From DASQFI01 sp963780895 (GTDB lineage: Bacteria > Acidobacteriota > Vicinamibacteria > Vicinamibacterales > SCN-69-37), in contig CAWAEG010000008.1 in the NCBI GenBank assembly GCA_963780895.1, forward strand, positions 124,001 to 188,000: a stretch of 64,000 bases of DNA. The letters run 5' to 3'. Of this stretch, positions 45,723 through 54,362 are shown piece after piece. The notes beneath the pieces were generated by a model that ran no database searches, was not told the DNA's origin, and saw nothing but the letters and a program-made list of their open reading frames with translations. Position 1 is the first letter of the stretch; each line of letters opens with the position of its first letter. The position numbers were made by a program, and so were the translations under genes.

Positions 45723-46097
45723 TTACGTCGCGCCCGAGAGGAGCGCGCGCGCGAGCGCGGTGAGGTCCGCCATCCAGACCGGTTTATAGCGGACGATGGC
45801 GCCGAGCGAGCCGATCTCGCCCAGCACCTGTTCGCTCAAGAAGTAGTCGCCGGTAATAATGCCCACGGGCAGCCGGCTGAGCCTGGTATCGCTCCGCAAC
45901 TGTCGCAGGAACTCCAGTCCGCTCATCCCTGGCATCCGGATATCCAGAATCACTGCGTCCGGTGTCTCCGCTGCCGCCGCTGAGAGCCCGTCCTGGGCCG
46001 TTCCGGCCCTGCTGACCTCATATCCGTCGAGCTCGAGCATCCGCGCCAGCGTCAGGCTGACCGCCGGATCGTCGTCAATAATGAGGATTCGGGCCAT
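45723..46097 (-). CDS. Stand-alone response-regulator receiver protein, 124 aa
   Basis: Single CheY-like receiver: ILIIDDDPAVSLTLARML (acidic pocket), phospho-Asp in AVILDIRMPGMSG, Thr in GIITGDYFL, Lys in VRYKPVWM. No output domain, so it must act by contact with another protein. Partner kinase unknown; the hybrid kinase at 9146 already carries its own receiver. It lies 21 bases upstream of arginase in the same orientation and may be co-transcribed with it. Confidence 0.88.
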   Translation of the reverse strand: MARILIIDDDPAVSLTLARMLELDGYEVSRAGTAQDGLSAAAAETPDAVILDIRMPGMSGLEFLRQLRSDTRLSRLPVGIITGDYFLSEQVLGEIGSLGAIVRYKPVWMADLTALARALLSGAT

Positions 46098-46203
46098 GGG
46101 CCGAAGAAGCGTGACGTTCGGAGCATGTTACGATACCGTCGCGTCATGTCGCTGCAGGCAAGGCAGTTGACACCCTGGGTCGGGTGACCTAAGAGCCTCC
46201 CCG

Positions 46204-46815
46204 ATGTCACCAATCTTTGTACGGCCCGTCCGCGAACAACTGGAACACGATCGGCTGATCAGGCACCTCCAGACGAAGTACAAGCGGAAGCTGGACGTGG
46301 CCATCAATGTCGGCGATGAACAGGTCGCTCCGGTCAAAATTGGCGCCCTGACCCTGTTTCCCGATCTCGTGCTGACCAACGGCAAGAAACTGGCCGGGCT
46401 CGTCGAGGTCGAAAGCGGCGAATCGGTCAACAACCTCGAGGCGATGGCGCAGTGGGTGCACTTTTCCAAAGCCCGCGTGCCGTTCCATCTCTATGTCCCC
46501 GTGACCGTCTATGACGCGGCGCGACGGCTGTGCGAAGCCAACCACGCGAAGGTGAGCGAAATCTGGACGTACCGGCCTGCTGTGGACGGCTTCGATCTCG
46601 TGCGGATGTTCCACGACGCGTCGGCGGCGACCGCGCGTCCCGCGGCGAAGCCGGCTGCGGATCCGAAACCCAGAAAAGCCGCCAAGCCCGCCAGGCCGGT
46701 GGCGGCAGCAAAACCCGCGAAGGCGGCCAAGTCCGTCGCGAAGCCTGCCAAACCCGCGGCAAAGTCCGCCCGGAAGGCGAGCCGGCCCGCAGCTGCCGCC
46801 TCGCGCAGGAAATAG
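46204..46815 (+). CDS. Nuclease-like protein with histone-H1-like Lys/Ala/Pro tail, 203 aa
   Basis: Two parts. Residues 1-140 form a compact alpha/beta domain: TKYKRKLDVAINVGDEQVAP, LFPDLVLTNGKKLAGLVEVE, SVNNLEAMAQWVHFSKARVP, FHLYVPVTVYDAARRL. The PDLVL plus EVE spacing recalls the PD-(D/E)xK nuclease core, though the final Lys is replaced by Glu. Residues 145-203 are AAKPA/KPAK repeats ending SRRK, like bacterial H1-type DNA-binding tails. Ten bases separate it from the next gene, with which it seems to form a unit. DNA binding by the tail is likely; catalysis is uncertain. Confidence 0.6.
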   Translation: MSPIFVRPVREQLEHDRLIRHLQTKYKRKLDVAINVGDEQVAPVKIGALTLFPDLVLTNGKKLAGLVEVESGESVNNLEAMAQWVHFSKARVPFHLYVPVTVYDAARRLCEANHAKVSEIWTYRPAVDGFDLVRMFHDASAATARPAAKPAADPKPRKAAKPARPVAAAKPAKAAKSVAKPAKPAAKSARKASRPAAAASRRK

Positions 46816-46824
46816 CCTCGCGCC

Positions 46825-47544
46825 GTGCCATTCATTCGCCGGACGCGCGACAAGCGCGGGTACGAAAGTACCTATGTAATGCACGCCTATCGACCCGCGC
46901 AGGGTCCGCACCGCACGCGGATCTTGTACATATTTCGATCGCCGGCGGGATCGCGCATCGGACGCGAACCTCTGGACGGGGAAGTCCAGGAAGCGCTCGA
47001 GCACACGCATCCCGATCTGACGTTCGACTGGCAGGCACTGCTTCGCGAATTCGCCGAACCGCTGCCGCGCGGCCGCCCCATCGGACGGAACGAACCACCG
47101 GAGCGGGCCCCACGCCCTCCTTCACCAAAGCCGGCGCACCGTCCTGCCGCTCCGGATCGCGCCCCGGAACCGCCGCCGGCGCCCGCGGTCGTCGACGACG
47201 ATCACTCGATTCTGGGACAGACGCTGGGTGCCCAGCACGCGGCGCGCCTGCGGGCCCGGTATGGGGAGATCCTGCAGCGGATCGCGCGGCGTTCTCGGTC
47301 TCCAGAGGAGCGGGACAGACTGGTGGAACGCGCCCGGCGTCTCAATCCTGACGACTGGCCCGGAGAAGCCGAGGTCCGTTCGGCGGTTGCCACCGTCGAA
47401 CCCGAATGGCTGGCAATTGTGGCCGACCTCCCGGCGCGTCGCCGGGGCCGTCGGGGCGGACGCCGGCGAGGCCAGGGCCGTGGACAGGACGCCCCGGGCA
47501 CGCCGGGGACGCGAGCCTCAGGCCTCTGTCATAATCGAGGATGA
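46825..47544 (+). CDS. Basic/Pro-rich hypothetical protein, 239 aa
   Basis: N-terminal domain (FIRRTRDKRGYESTYVMHAY, RTRILYIFRSPAGSRIGREP, LTFDWQALLREF) looks like a small conserved beta-rich module. It is followed by a Pro-rich linker, a helical region (ILGQTLGAQHAARLRARYGE, LNPDDWPGEAEVRSAV) and an Arg/Gly-rich end (RRRGRRGGRRRGQGRG), typical of nucleic-acid binding. Not a family I can name. Its stop overlaps the start of the VWA gene (ATGA). With the H1-tailed protein just upstream it may form a DNA- or RNA-associated pair. Confidence 0.6.
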   Translation: MPFIRRTRDKRGYESTYVMHAYRPAQGPHRTRILYIFRSPAGSRIGREPLDGEVQEALEHTHPDLTFDWQALLREFAEPLPRGRPIGRNEPPERAPRPPSPKPAHRPAAPDRAPEPPPAPAVVDDDHSILGQTLGAQHAARLRARYGEILQRIARRSRSPEERDRLVERARRLNPDDWPGEAEVRSAVATVEPEWLAIVADLPARRRGRRGGRRRGQGRGQDAPGTPGTRASGLCHNRG

Positions 47545-48860
47545 AGGCAACCATGCATTTGCAGCGGACGAACGCTCGAATCGGCCGGATCCTCCTGACG
47601 ATGCTGCTGGCGATGGCGGCGGTATCGGTTCAGAGTCAGCAACAGACGACGCCGGCGAGGAACCCGCAAGCGACGTTCCAGGCGACGACTGATCACATCC
47701 GTTCGGACGTCCGCGTGAGGGACGGCAAAGGCCAGTTCATCTCCGACCTCAAGCCCGACGAATTCACGGTCCTCGAGGACGGCGTTCCGCAGAGAATCAC
47801 GACGTTCTATCGGGCAATCGGCGGCCGGATGCTCAGCGAACTGGCGGAAATGCCTGTCGCCAGAACCGAAGGGCTCATTCTGCCGCCCGCCGCGCCGCCG
47901 AAAGACATTTCCGGGCGCATCTTCATCGTCTTCATCGACGACATGCACCTGCAGGCGCTCGACTCGATCAAGACCCGCAAGCTGCTCGAGCTCATCCGCG
48001 ACACGGTGCTGCACGAAAACGACCTCATCGGGATCGTCTCGAGCGGGTATTCGTCGATCGCCGTCGATCTGAACTACGACTACGGTCACCGCCGGCTCAA
48101 CGAGGCCATCAAGAAGGTGATGGGCAGTGGGCCCTCGCCGAAGGACATCATCGAGGGCGCGCAGATGTCGGACGGACCAGCGGGTCTCCGTTACAACGTC
48201 AACGTCGCCTTTTCGACGGTGTACGAAATCCTCGACCAGGCCGAGAAGGTCACCGACCGGCGAAAGGCGTTCCTGTACGTCTCCAGCGGCTACGACCTGA
48301 ATCCGTTCAAGGACTCGCGGTACAAAGCGGAGCAGGATCGGTACGGCGTCGCGTCGCAGGGCGGCAATAATGGAGATTCGTCGAATCGGCGGGGCGAGGT
48401 GTCGCCGTTCGACAATCCCTTCGACAAGGGCGGGCTGCAATTCGCCGAAACGGATCTCATCGCGCAGATGAGCGAGCTCATCCGCGCGGCGAACCGCGCG
48501 AACGTGACGTTCTACACGATCGATCCCCGGGGCCTCATGGCCGGGCCGGACATCAACAACGAGCTCGGCGCGCGTGAGTGGCAGGACTACCTGAACAACA
48601 CGATCAGCTCGCTGAAGGTGCTCGGCGACGAAACCGGGGGCTTCTGCATCTGCAACACGAACGATTTCAAGAGATACCTCCAGCGGGTCGACAACGAGAT
48701 GAGCGACTACTACCTGATCGGCTGGACGACCAGCAATCCCGATCCGCTCAAAGTACGCCGCAAGGTGGAGATCAAGGTTTCCCGCCCGGGCGTGGGCGAG
48801 ATCCACTACCGTCCGGAATACACCATCAAGCGCCCGAACAAGGGCAAGTCGGGCGGCTGA
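47541..48860 (+). CDS. VWFA-related acidobacterial protein (TIGR03436 type), 439 aa
   Basis: Second TIGR03436-type protein: signal peptide (GRILLTMLLAMAAVSVQSQ), family opening (TTDHIRSDVRVRDGKGQFIS, LKPDEFTVLEDGVPQRI), VWA-like core with IFIVFIDDMHLQALDSIKT and NDLIGIVSSGYSSIAVDLN. The MIDAS residues are absent (DDMHLQ), so metal-dependent binding is doubtful. The end (YYLIGWTTSNPDPLKVRRKV, RPGVGEIHYRPEYTI) matches relatives. Shorter than the 25547 protein because the C-terminal beta region is missing. Starts within the stop of the previous gene. Confidence 0.85.
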   Translation: MKATMHLQRTNARIGRILLTMLLAMAAVSVQSQQQTTPARNPQATFQATTDHIRSDVRVRDGKGQFISDLKPDEFTVLEDGVPQRITTFYRAIGGRMLSELAEMPVARTEGLILPPAAPPKDISGRIFIVFIDDMHLQALDSIKTRKLLELIRDTVLHENDLIGIVSSGYSSIAVDLNYDYGHRRLNEAIKKVMGSGPSPKDIIEGAQMSDGPAGLRYNVNVAFSTVYEILDQAEKVTDRRKAFLYVSSGYDLNPFKDSRYKAEQDRYGVASQGGNNGDSSNRRGEVSPFDNPFDKGGLQFAETDLIAQMSELIRAANRANVTFYTIDPRGLMAGPDINNELGAREWQDYLNNTISSLKVLGDETGGFCICNTNDFKRYLQRVDNEMSDYYLIGWTTSNPDPLKVRRKVEIKVSRPGVGEIHYRPEYTIKRPNKGKSGG

Positions 48861-48950
48861 GACCTCGGGTTTCGTTTTACCAATCAGCGGGGAAAGGACC
48901 CCGGGTTTCGTTTTGCGGTGATGATCCGGCGCAAAACGAAACCCGAGGTC
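48861..48950 (+). terminator. 18-bp perfect inverted repeat with internal third copy, terminator-like
   Basis: GACCTCGGGTTTCGTTTT (48861-48878) and its exact complement (48933-48950), followed by TTTCTT. A third, direct copy with one change lies at 48897-48914 (GACCCCGGGTTTCGTTTT). It begins directly at the VWA stop codon and ends before the TonB-receptor gene, so it should separate their transcripts. Same family as 57083-57128. Confidence 0.75.
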
Positions 48951-49034
48951 TTTCTTGTATACTGCGGGCCGCATCGCCGCGCCCGCGGGCTCCCCAATCC
49001 CCGCCGACGGCAGATCAATCTGGAGATTAAAGGA

Positions 49035-52000
49035 ATGAAGCGTTTCTCGAGCGTCACGCTGCTGGCGATTCTGCTGGCATGCGCAGCCATGGCCACGGCG
49101 CGTCCCGCCGCGGCGCAGACCGTGACCACCGGCAGTATGGGTGGAACCATCGAAGACCAGCACGGCGGCCGGCTGCCCGGCGTCGTGGTGGTGGCCGTGC
49201 ACACCGCGACCGGGACCCCCTACCAGGCCGTGAGCCAGCCCGACGGCCGGTTTTCGATCCTGAACGTCCGCGTCGGCGTGTACACGCTCAAGGCGACGCT
49301 CTCCGGCTTCAAGGACTCGGAACTGAAAGACGTCATCGTCAGCCTGGGCGAGGAGCGAACCGTGCTCTTCAAGCTGGAGCTGGCCAGCGTCTCGACGGAG
49401 GTCACGGTCACGGCCGAGGCGACGCCGATCAACATCACGACAGCCGGCGTGTCGGGCAGCGTCTCGAACGCGGTGAAGGAATCGCTGCCGACGATCTCGC
49501 GCTCGCTCACGGACATCGTCCGCACGAACATCTACTTCAACCCGATGGGGCACAACGAGGATACGGCGATTGCTTCAGTGGCGGGGCGGAGCCAGCGGTA
49601 CAACACGCTGACGATCGACGGCGCCGTGAACAACGACCTGTTCGGCCTGGCGGCCGGCGCGGGCGTTCCGGGCGGCAACGCCGCGACGCAGCCGATCAGC
49701 CTCGATGCGATCCAGGAGATTCAGCTCCTGGTCTCGCCGTACGACGTCCGGCAGAGCGGGTTCTCGGGCGGCGGCATCAACGCGATCACGAAGTCTGGTG
49801 CGAACGCCCTTCGTGGAACCGCATTCGCGTTCGGCCGCAACCAGAAATGGGTCGGCAAGGGCGTCAGCAATGTCGCCGTGTCGAAGTTCAACGACTATCA
49901 GTGGGGCGGCAGCCTCGGCGGTCCGATCGTCACCAACAAGGTTTTTTACTTCGGCACGTTCGACGAACAGCGGCGCGACACACCGTCCGGCTTCTCGGTG
50001 GGCGGCACCGGCGTGCCGTTCGCGCCGGGGCGCGAAGCGGACGTCGACCGGTTCCTCAACATTCTCCGGACGAAGTACGACTACGACATCGGGGCGAACG
50101 CCAAGGACGAGTTCACGCGTAAGCAGAACAACGACAAATTCTTCGTTCGCGCGGACTTCAACATGGGCCGGAGCCAGATCACGTTCCGGCACAACTTCAT
50201 CAACGCCTACAGCGACAACGGCTTCCCGTCGGCGACGTCCTACACCTTCCCGGACGGCTTCTACCGCTTCAACTCGGAGACCAATTCGACGGTCGGACAG
50301 GTGACGACCCGCTTCAGCACCGGGGTGAACGAACTTCGTGTCAACCTGACGCGGGTGCGGGAGCGGCGCGATCCGGAGTTCGTCCCGAAGCCGTTCCCGT
50401 TCGTCTCGGTCACCATTGCGTCGAACGTCACGGTGGCGGCCGCGCTCAGCGGGGCGTCACAGGCCAACCAGCTCGACCAGGACGTGCTCGAAATCACCGA
50501 CGACTACACGAAGGTCATGGGCACGCACCAGATCACGGTCGGCACCCATAACGAGTTCTTCAAGTTCCGCAACCTCTTCATCAACGGCTACCTGGGCACG
50601 TGGAACTTCACGAGCCTCGACCGGTTCGACGAAGGACTCGCCAACGGCTTCACGCACGGCTTCTCGAATACCAGCGACCCGCTGCAGCCGGCGAAGTTCA
50701 AGGTCAATCACATGGGGTTCTACGCCGGCGATCAGTGGCGTCTGCATCCGCGCTGGACGGTGACCTACGGCACGCGCGTGGACATCACGCGGTTCCCGGA
50801 CAAGCCTTCCGCCAATCCGGTCGCGGTGGAGAACTTCGGCTACGCCACGGACGTCGTCCCGAACAACACGCAGTGGTCGCCGCGTGCCGGTTTCAACTGG
50901 GACCGCCGAGGCACCGGCCGCGAGCAAATCCGCGGCGGTATCGGCCTGTTCGCCGGCCGGACGCCGTACGTGTGGATCTCGAATCAGTACGGCAATACCG
51001 GCGTGGACTTCACACGGCTGTCGGTGACCAACTCTCCGACGCTGATCCCGTTCGTCCCCGATCCATTCAACCAGCCGACCAGTCTGCCAAACGTCACGCC
51101 GGCGCGAAACGAGATCGACATGATCGATCCCGAATTCAAGTACCCGTCGATCATCCGCGGCAACCTGGGCTACGACCGTGAGCTGCCATTCGGGATGTAC
51201 GGCACGGTCGAGCTGCTGATGACCTCGACGGTGAACGACATCAGGTACGAGAACCTGAACCTGCAGCAGGTCGCCACGCTCTCGCCTGACGGCCGTCCGA
51301 TCTTTGCGCGCAATGTCGTGACGACGCTCAATGACGTGATCCTGCTCACCAACACGGGCGAGGGGAAGAGCTGGTCGATCGCCACCGATGTGCGGCGGCC
51401 TTTCAGCAACGGGTTTTTCGTGAACGTCGGGTACCTCTACGGCCAGGCGAAGACCGTCATGGACGGCATCCGCGACCAGGCAGTCTCGCAGTGGGGCAAC
51501 GTCTATCAGCCCGGCGACCCGAATCACCCGCCGCTGACGCGGTCCGACTACGATCCGGGACACCGGTTCACCATCACTTCGACGTACGACTTCCGGCTCG
51601 GGGGCGGCTACTCGGCTGCGGCCTCGGTCTTCTACAGCGGACAGTCCGGCCGGCCGTACACGCTCCTGTTCGGCACGCCGGGCGTCAACGGCGACCAGCA
51701 GAACCTGAACGACAACCTGTACCTGCCGACCAGCACCGATCCGATCACCTACACGAATGGAACGTATTCGGATCTGCTGCTCTTCATGCAGCGCGACGAG
51801 TGCACCGCGAAGCAGATCGGCCGGATCATGGAGCGCAACTCCTGCCGCGCGCCCTGGATCAACACGCTCGACGGACGGTTTGCCGTGAACCTGCCGGTGA
51901 AACGGGTGCGCGCGGAGATTACGCTCGACATCCTGAACATGATCAACCTGTTCGATCCGAAGAGCGGCCAGTTCCAGTACGCGCAATTCAACGACATCCT

Positions 52001-52142
52001 GATCAGCACCCCGACGGTGGCGAACAACACGCTGACCACGATGAACCTGGCGGGTATTACGAACCCGTCGTTCCAGCGCTTCGTCCGCAGCGACCTCCGG
52101 TCGCGCTGGCAGATGCAGTTGGGAGGACGAATCAGATTCTGA
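49035..52142 (+). CDS. Oar-like TonB-dependent receptor, 1,035 aa
   Basis: Outer-membrane receptor with signal peptide (LLAILLACAAMATARPAAAQ), carboxypeptidase-regulatory-like domain (30-115; GSMGGTIEDQHGGRLPGV, GVYTLKATLSGFKDSELKDV), plug (VSGSVSNAVKESLPTISRSL, RYNTLTIDGAVNNDLFG, ISLDAIQEIQLLVSPYD, SGFSGGGINAITKSG) and a barrel of about 800 residues with TonB-receptor-like loops, ending MQLGGRIRF. This is the complete Oar arrangement. ATG 49035 has GGAG 9 nt upstream. Ligand unknown; relatives sit beside VWA proteins elsewhere in the phylum. Confidence 0.9.
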   Translation: MKRFSSVTLLAILLACAAMATARPAAAQTVTTGSMGGTIEDQHGGRLPGVVVVAVHTATGTPYQAVSQPDGRFSILNVRVGVYTLKATLSGFKDSELKDVIVSLGEERTVLFKLELASVSTEVTVTAEATPINITTAGVSGSVSNAVKESLPTISRSLTDIVRTNIYFNPMGHNEDTAIASVAGRSQRYNTLTIDGAVNNDLFGLAAGAGVPGGNAATQPISLDAIQEIQLLVSPYDVRQSGFSGGGINAITKSGANALRGTAFAFGRNQKWVGKGVSNVAVSKFNDYQWGGSLGGPIVTNKVFYFGTFDEQRRDTPSGFSVGGTGVPFAPGREADVDRFLNILRTKYDYDIGANAKDEFTRKQNNDKFFVRADFNMGRSQITFRHNFINAYSDNGFPSATSYTFPDGFYRFNSETNSTVGQVTTRFSTGVNELRVNLTRVRERRDPEFVPKPFPFVSVTIASNVTVAAALSGASQANQLDQDVLEITDDYTKVMGTHQITVGTHNEFFKFRNLFINGYLGTWNFTSLDRFDEGLANGFTHGFSNTSDPLQPAKFKVNHMGFYAGDQWRLHPRWTVTYGTRVDITRFPDKPSANPVAVENFGYATDVVPNNTQWSPRAGFNWDRRGTGREQIRGGIGLFAGRTPYVWISNQYGNTGVDFTRLSVTNSPTLIPFVPDPFNQPTSLPNVTPARNEIDMIDPEFKYPSIIRGNLGYDRELPFGMYGTVELLMTSTVNDIRYENLNLQQVATLSPDGRPIFARNVVTTLNDVILLTNTGEGKSWSIATDVRRPFSNGFFVNVGYLYGQAKTVMDGIRDQAVSQWGNVYQPGDPNHPPLTRSDYDPGHRFTITSTYDFRLGGGYSAAASVFYSGQSGRPYTLLFGTPGVNGDQQNLNDNLYLPTSTDPITYTNGTYSDLLLFMQRDECTAKQIGRIMERNSCRAPWINTLDGRFAVNLPVKRVRAEITLDILNMINLFDPKSGQFQYAQFNDILISTPTVANNTLTTMNLAGITNPSFQRFVRSDLRSRWQMQLGGRIRF

Positions 52143-52148
52143 CGATGG

Positions 52149-53061
52149 TCAGGGCAGAGGGCTTTTGCCCTCTGCCCGTTGCCCTTGAACGAAGCTCTTC
52201 AGCCGCCGCACAGCCTCGCGCAGGTATTCCTCGTCCAGTTCGATCCCGACGAAGTCCAGGCCCAGCCTCGCGGCGGCAATGGCGCTCGTGCCGAGCCCGA
52301 GGAACGGATCGAGGACGGTGCCCGGCGCGGCCGAGGCCGTGCAGCCGGATGCACTGCTCGGGCACCTTTTCGGGGAATGACGCCGGGTGCGGCCGATCCC
52401 GGTCGCGGCTCTGGATCGTCTCGTAGGGAATGAACCACGTGTTACCGCGGCACCGCAGGCCGTCGCCCGCGGCCGCCCATCGCTTCACGTTCGACTGATC
52501 CTGATAGGGAACACCGACCGCTCGCCGGTCGAGCGGCGTCCGGCCGTTCGGCGAGAAATGAAAAATGAACTCGTGGCAGTCGTTCACGAACCGGTCGCTG
52601 TTGATCGGCTTGTAATGGCCGACGGCCACGTCGCGGTCGAAGCCGGCTGCCTGGCCCGCGGCTTCGCGGTCGATGGCGATCGACTTCACCCAGTGAATCG
52701 TGTTCTGGAGCTTGAAGTACCGGCGGGCAACCTGCGCCACCTCGAGCGGGATCCATGGATCGGTGGGTTTCGCTCCGACGTTGAGAAAGAGCGACCCCGA
52801 TTCGGCCATCACCTCAGCCGCGGCCCGGATCCATCGATCGGTCCAGTTGAGGTACTCCGCCCTGGGCATGTCGTCCAGGTAGCTCCGGTACTTGATCCCA
52901 AGGTTGTACGGCGGGGACGTGACCACCACGGAAACCGAATGCGGCTCGAGCGCCGGCAGAACGTCCAGACAGTCGCCGAGGTAGAACCTCAGCCGGGACC
53001 GTCCGACGATGAGCTCGAACCGGGGCCGGAGCGGACGGGGGGAGACCAGGGCCAGGGCCAT
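52149..53061 (-). CDS. DNA methyltransferase, N4-cytosine/N6-adenine type, frame broken once
   Basis: Site-specific amino-methyltransferase. Catalytic motif IV VVTSPPYNLG at about residue 48 comes first and the SAM-binding motif I (DPFLGLGTS) near the C-terminus, the beta-group order. RAEYLNWTDRWI, ANTIHWVKSI-like and HEFIFHFSPNG regions match the family. An extra C near 52330 moves motif I out of frame; without it the end reads GIELDEEYLREAVRRLKSF. No restriction enzyme gene is adjacent, so it is an orphan methylase or part of a lost system. Recognition sequence unknown. Confidence 0.85.
52152..52177. terminator. 11-bp perfect stem hairpin between convergent genes
   Basis: GGGCAGAGGGC, loop TTTT, GCCCTCTGCCC. 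It lies 9 bases after the TonB-receptor stop and overlaps the last codons of the methyltransferase. It could terminate both transcripts. Confidence 0.6.
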
Positions 53062-53178
53062 GCCAAAGGGCTTCTCGGCACGGCCGTACTGGAAGTACAG
53101 AGCTGTCGCCGATTGCGACGGCCGTTACACCTGAAGCGAAGGTCGAGCTGGGGAGCCCGGGAGGCTGGGGGCTGGATT

Positions 53179-53388
53179 CTAGGAGGCCCGCATCGCGTTA
53201 TCCGACGCGAAGCCATGGGCCACTCTGTCGGCGCTCACGGGCTGGTTCCGCTTGTGCCCGGACTGCCCGCACTGAGTGCCTTTCTCTTCGATGTAGGTGA
53301 TCTCGCGATTCGTCCCGATCTCACGATATCGTCCGGAGACACACCCACAGGTCATCGTCGTGAACCCCAAGAGTCTGACAAGGCTCAT
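53179..53388 (-). CDS. Small putative lipoprotein, 69 aa
   Basis: Short hydrophobic start with Cys pair (LLGFTTMTCGC), then a polar body with IGTNREITYIEEKGTQCGQS and GHKRNQPVSADRV. TGAGG about 9 nt upstream of the ATG and normal codon bias support it. No family recognised. It lies between the methyltransferase and the membrane protein at 53596, with about 120 empty bases on its right side of the methylase. Confidence 0.4.
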   Translation of the reverse strand: MSLVRLLGFTTMTCGCVSGRYREIGTNREITYIEEKGTQCGQSGHKRNQPVSADRVAHGFASDNAMRAS

Positions 53389-53595
53389 CTCTATAACCTC
53401 AGTGGGGTGTCACTGCAATCACCGTACCTACGTGTAGAGGACTGGAATGACTGGTCTGTAACAGATTTGAGCGCGAAGATCTCACGAGATTCTGCGGGAC
53501 AGGGTAATTTCTGCCGGCACGATTCGCGCACTGCGAGGAAAACTGCTGTCAACAAGCCCGCACGGTTGGATTGGTCCCACCAAACGATTGGATCG

Positions 53596-54196
53596 TCAGG
53601 GTCGCTCGGATGTCGCGTCGGAGGGGCGGGTCCAGTCCTTCTGGAACCGCTCGAGCTCCCGTGCGCGTTGACTGCGGACGAACCGTCTCGCCACGAGGAT
53701 CCTGCCAACGAAAAGCAGGTGCAGGAACGCGTAGAAGGCAAACTCGACCGAGATGTCGCCGACCAGCAGAGGCGCGGCGGAGTACGTCATCAGCGCGATA
53801 GGCGCCAGGTTCAGGATCGCGGCAATCACAAACATCGTCGAAAACACGGGATCGATGCCGCCGCTCGGCAGGGCCTCCCGCCCGAGCTTCATGACGGCCT
53901 GTTCCCAGCGCGGGAGCTCGCCTGGCAGCGCTTCGTAGTGAACCTGCAGATATCGTCCGACCCGCTCGACTCCGACGTGCGCGGCGAAGACGACCTCAAA
54001 GCCGGCCGCCAGAACGACCAGCGGCACTACGGCCAGAACGGGAATTGCCGAAACCGCGTACACGACGATGGCGAGCGCGCCCCATGCCACAAATGTCATC
54101 AGCGTGACAATCAAGCGCGTCGTCCCGCGCTCGCGAACCGTCGCCCGCAGGGCCCGGGTACTCCTCGACGCTGAGGTGGGAGCGATCAAACGACAT
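53596..54196 (-). CDS. Multi-pass membrane protein of unknown function, frame broken once
   Basis: Starts SFDRSHLSVEEY at ATG 54196; after an extra C near 54158 it continues RALRATVRERGTTRLIVTLM. Four hydrophobic segments: LMTFVAWGALAIVVYAV, AIPVLAVVPLVVLAAGF, VIAAILNLAPIALMTY, FYAFLHLLFVGRILVA, with a charged region near 95-130 (VERVGRYLQVHYEALPGELP). Ends RPSDATSERP. About 199 residues after correction. No family recognised. It faces away from the carboxypeptidase gene. Confidence 0.6.
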
Positions 54197-54362
54197 CAAC
54201 GCCTCGGACGGCGGTCACAGAACTGGTTGGCACGCGAATTGATGCTGGGAATCCGTTGCAAACGAAGCACTTGCGATGCTACACTCTATCACCGGTTCCA
54301 CGCTGGTTCGTTCTGAAGGGCAGCAGATTTCGAGCCGCGCAACAGCGCGTGCTGGAGTACAC

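Noticed and set aside
47529..49553. 674-residue minus-strand frame across the VWA gene and the TonB receptor start
   Set aside because: Crosses two genes and a terminator on the other strand; composition is that of a shadow frame.
50457..51986. 509-residue frame antisense to the TonB receptor
   Set aside because: No recognisable family, Val/Arg/His-rich shadow of a barrel gene.
52149..53061. Restriction-modification system
   Set aside because: Only a methyltransferase is present; no endonuclease-like gene on either side.
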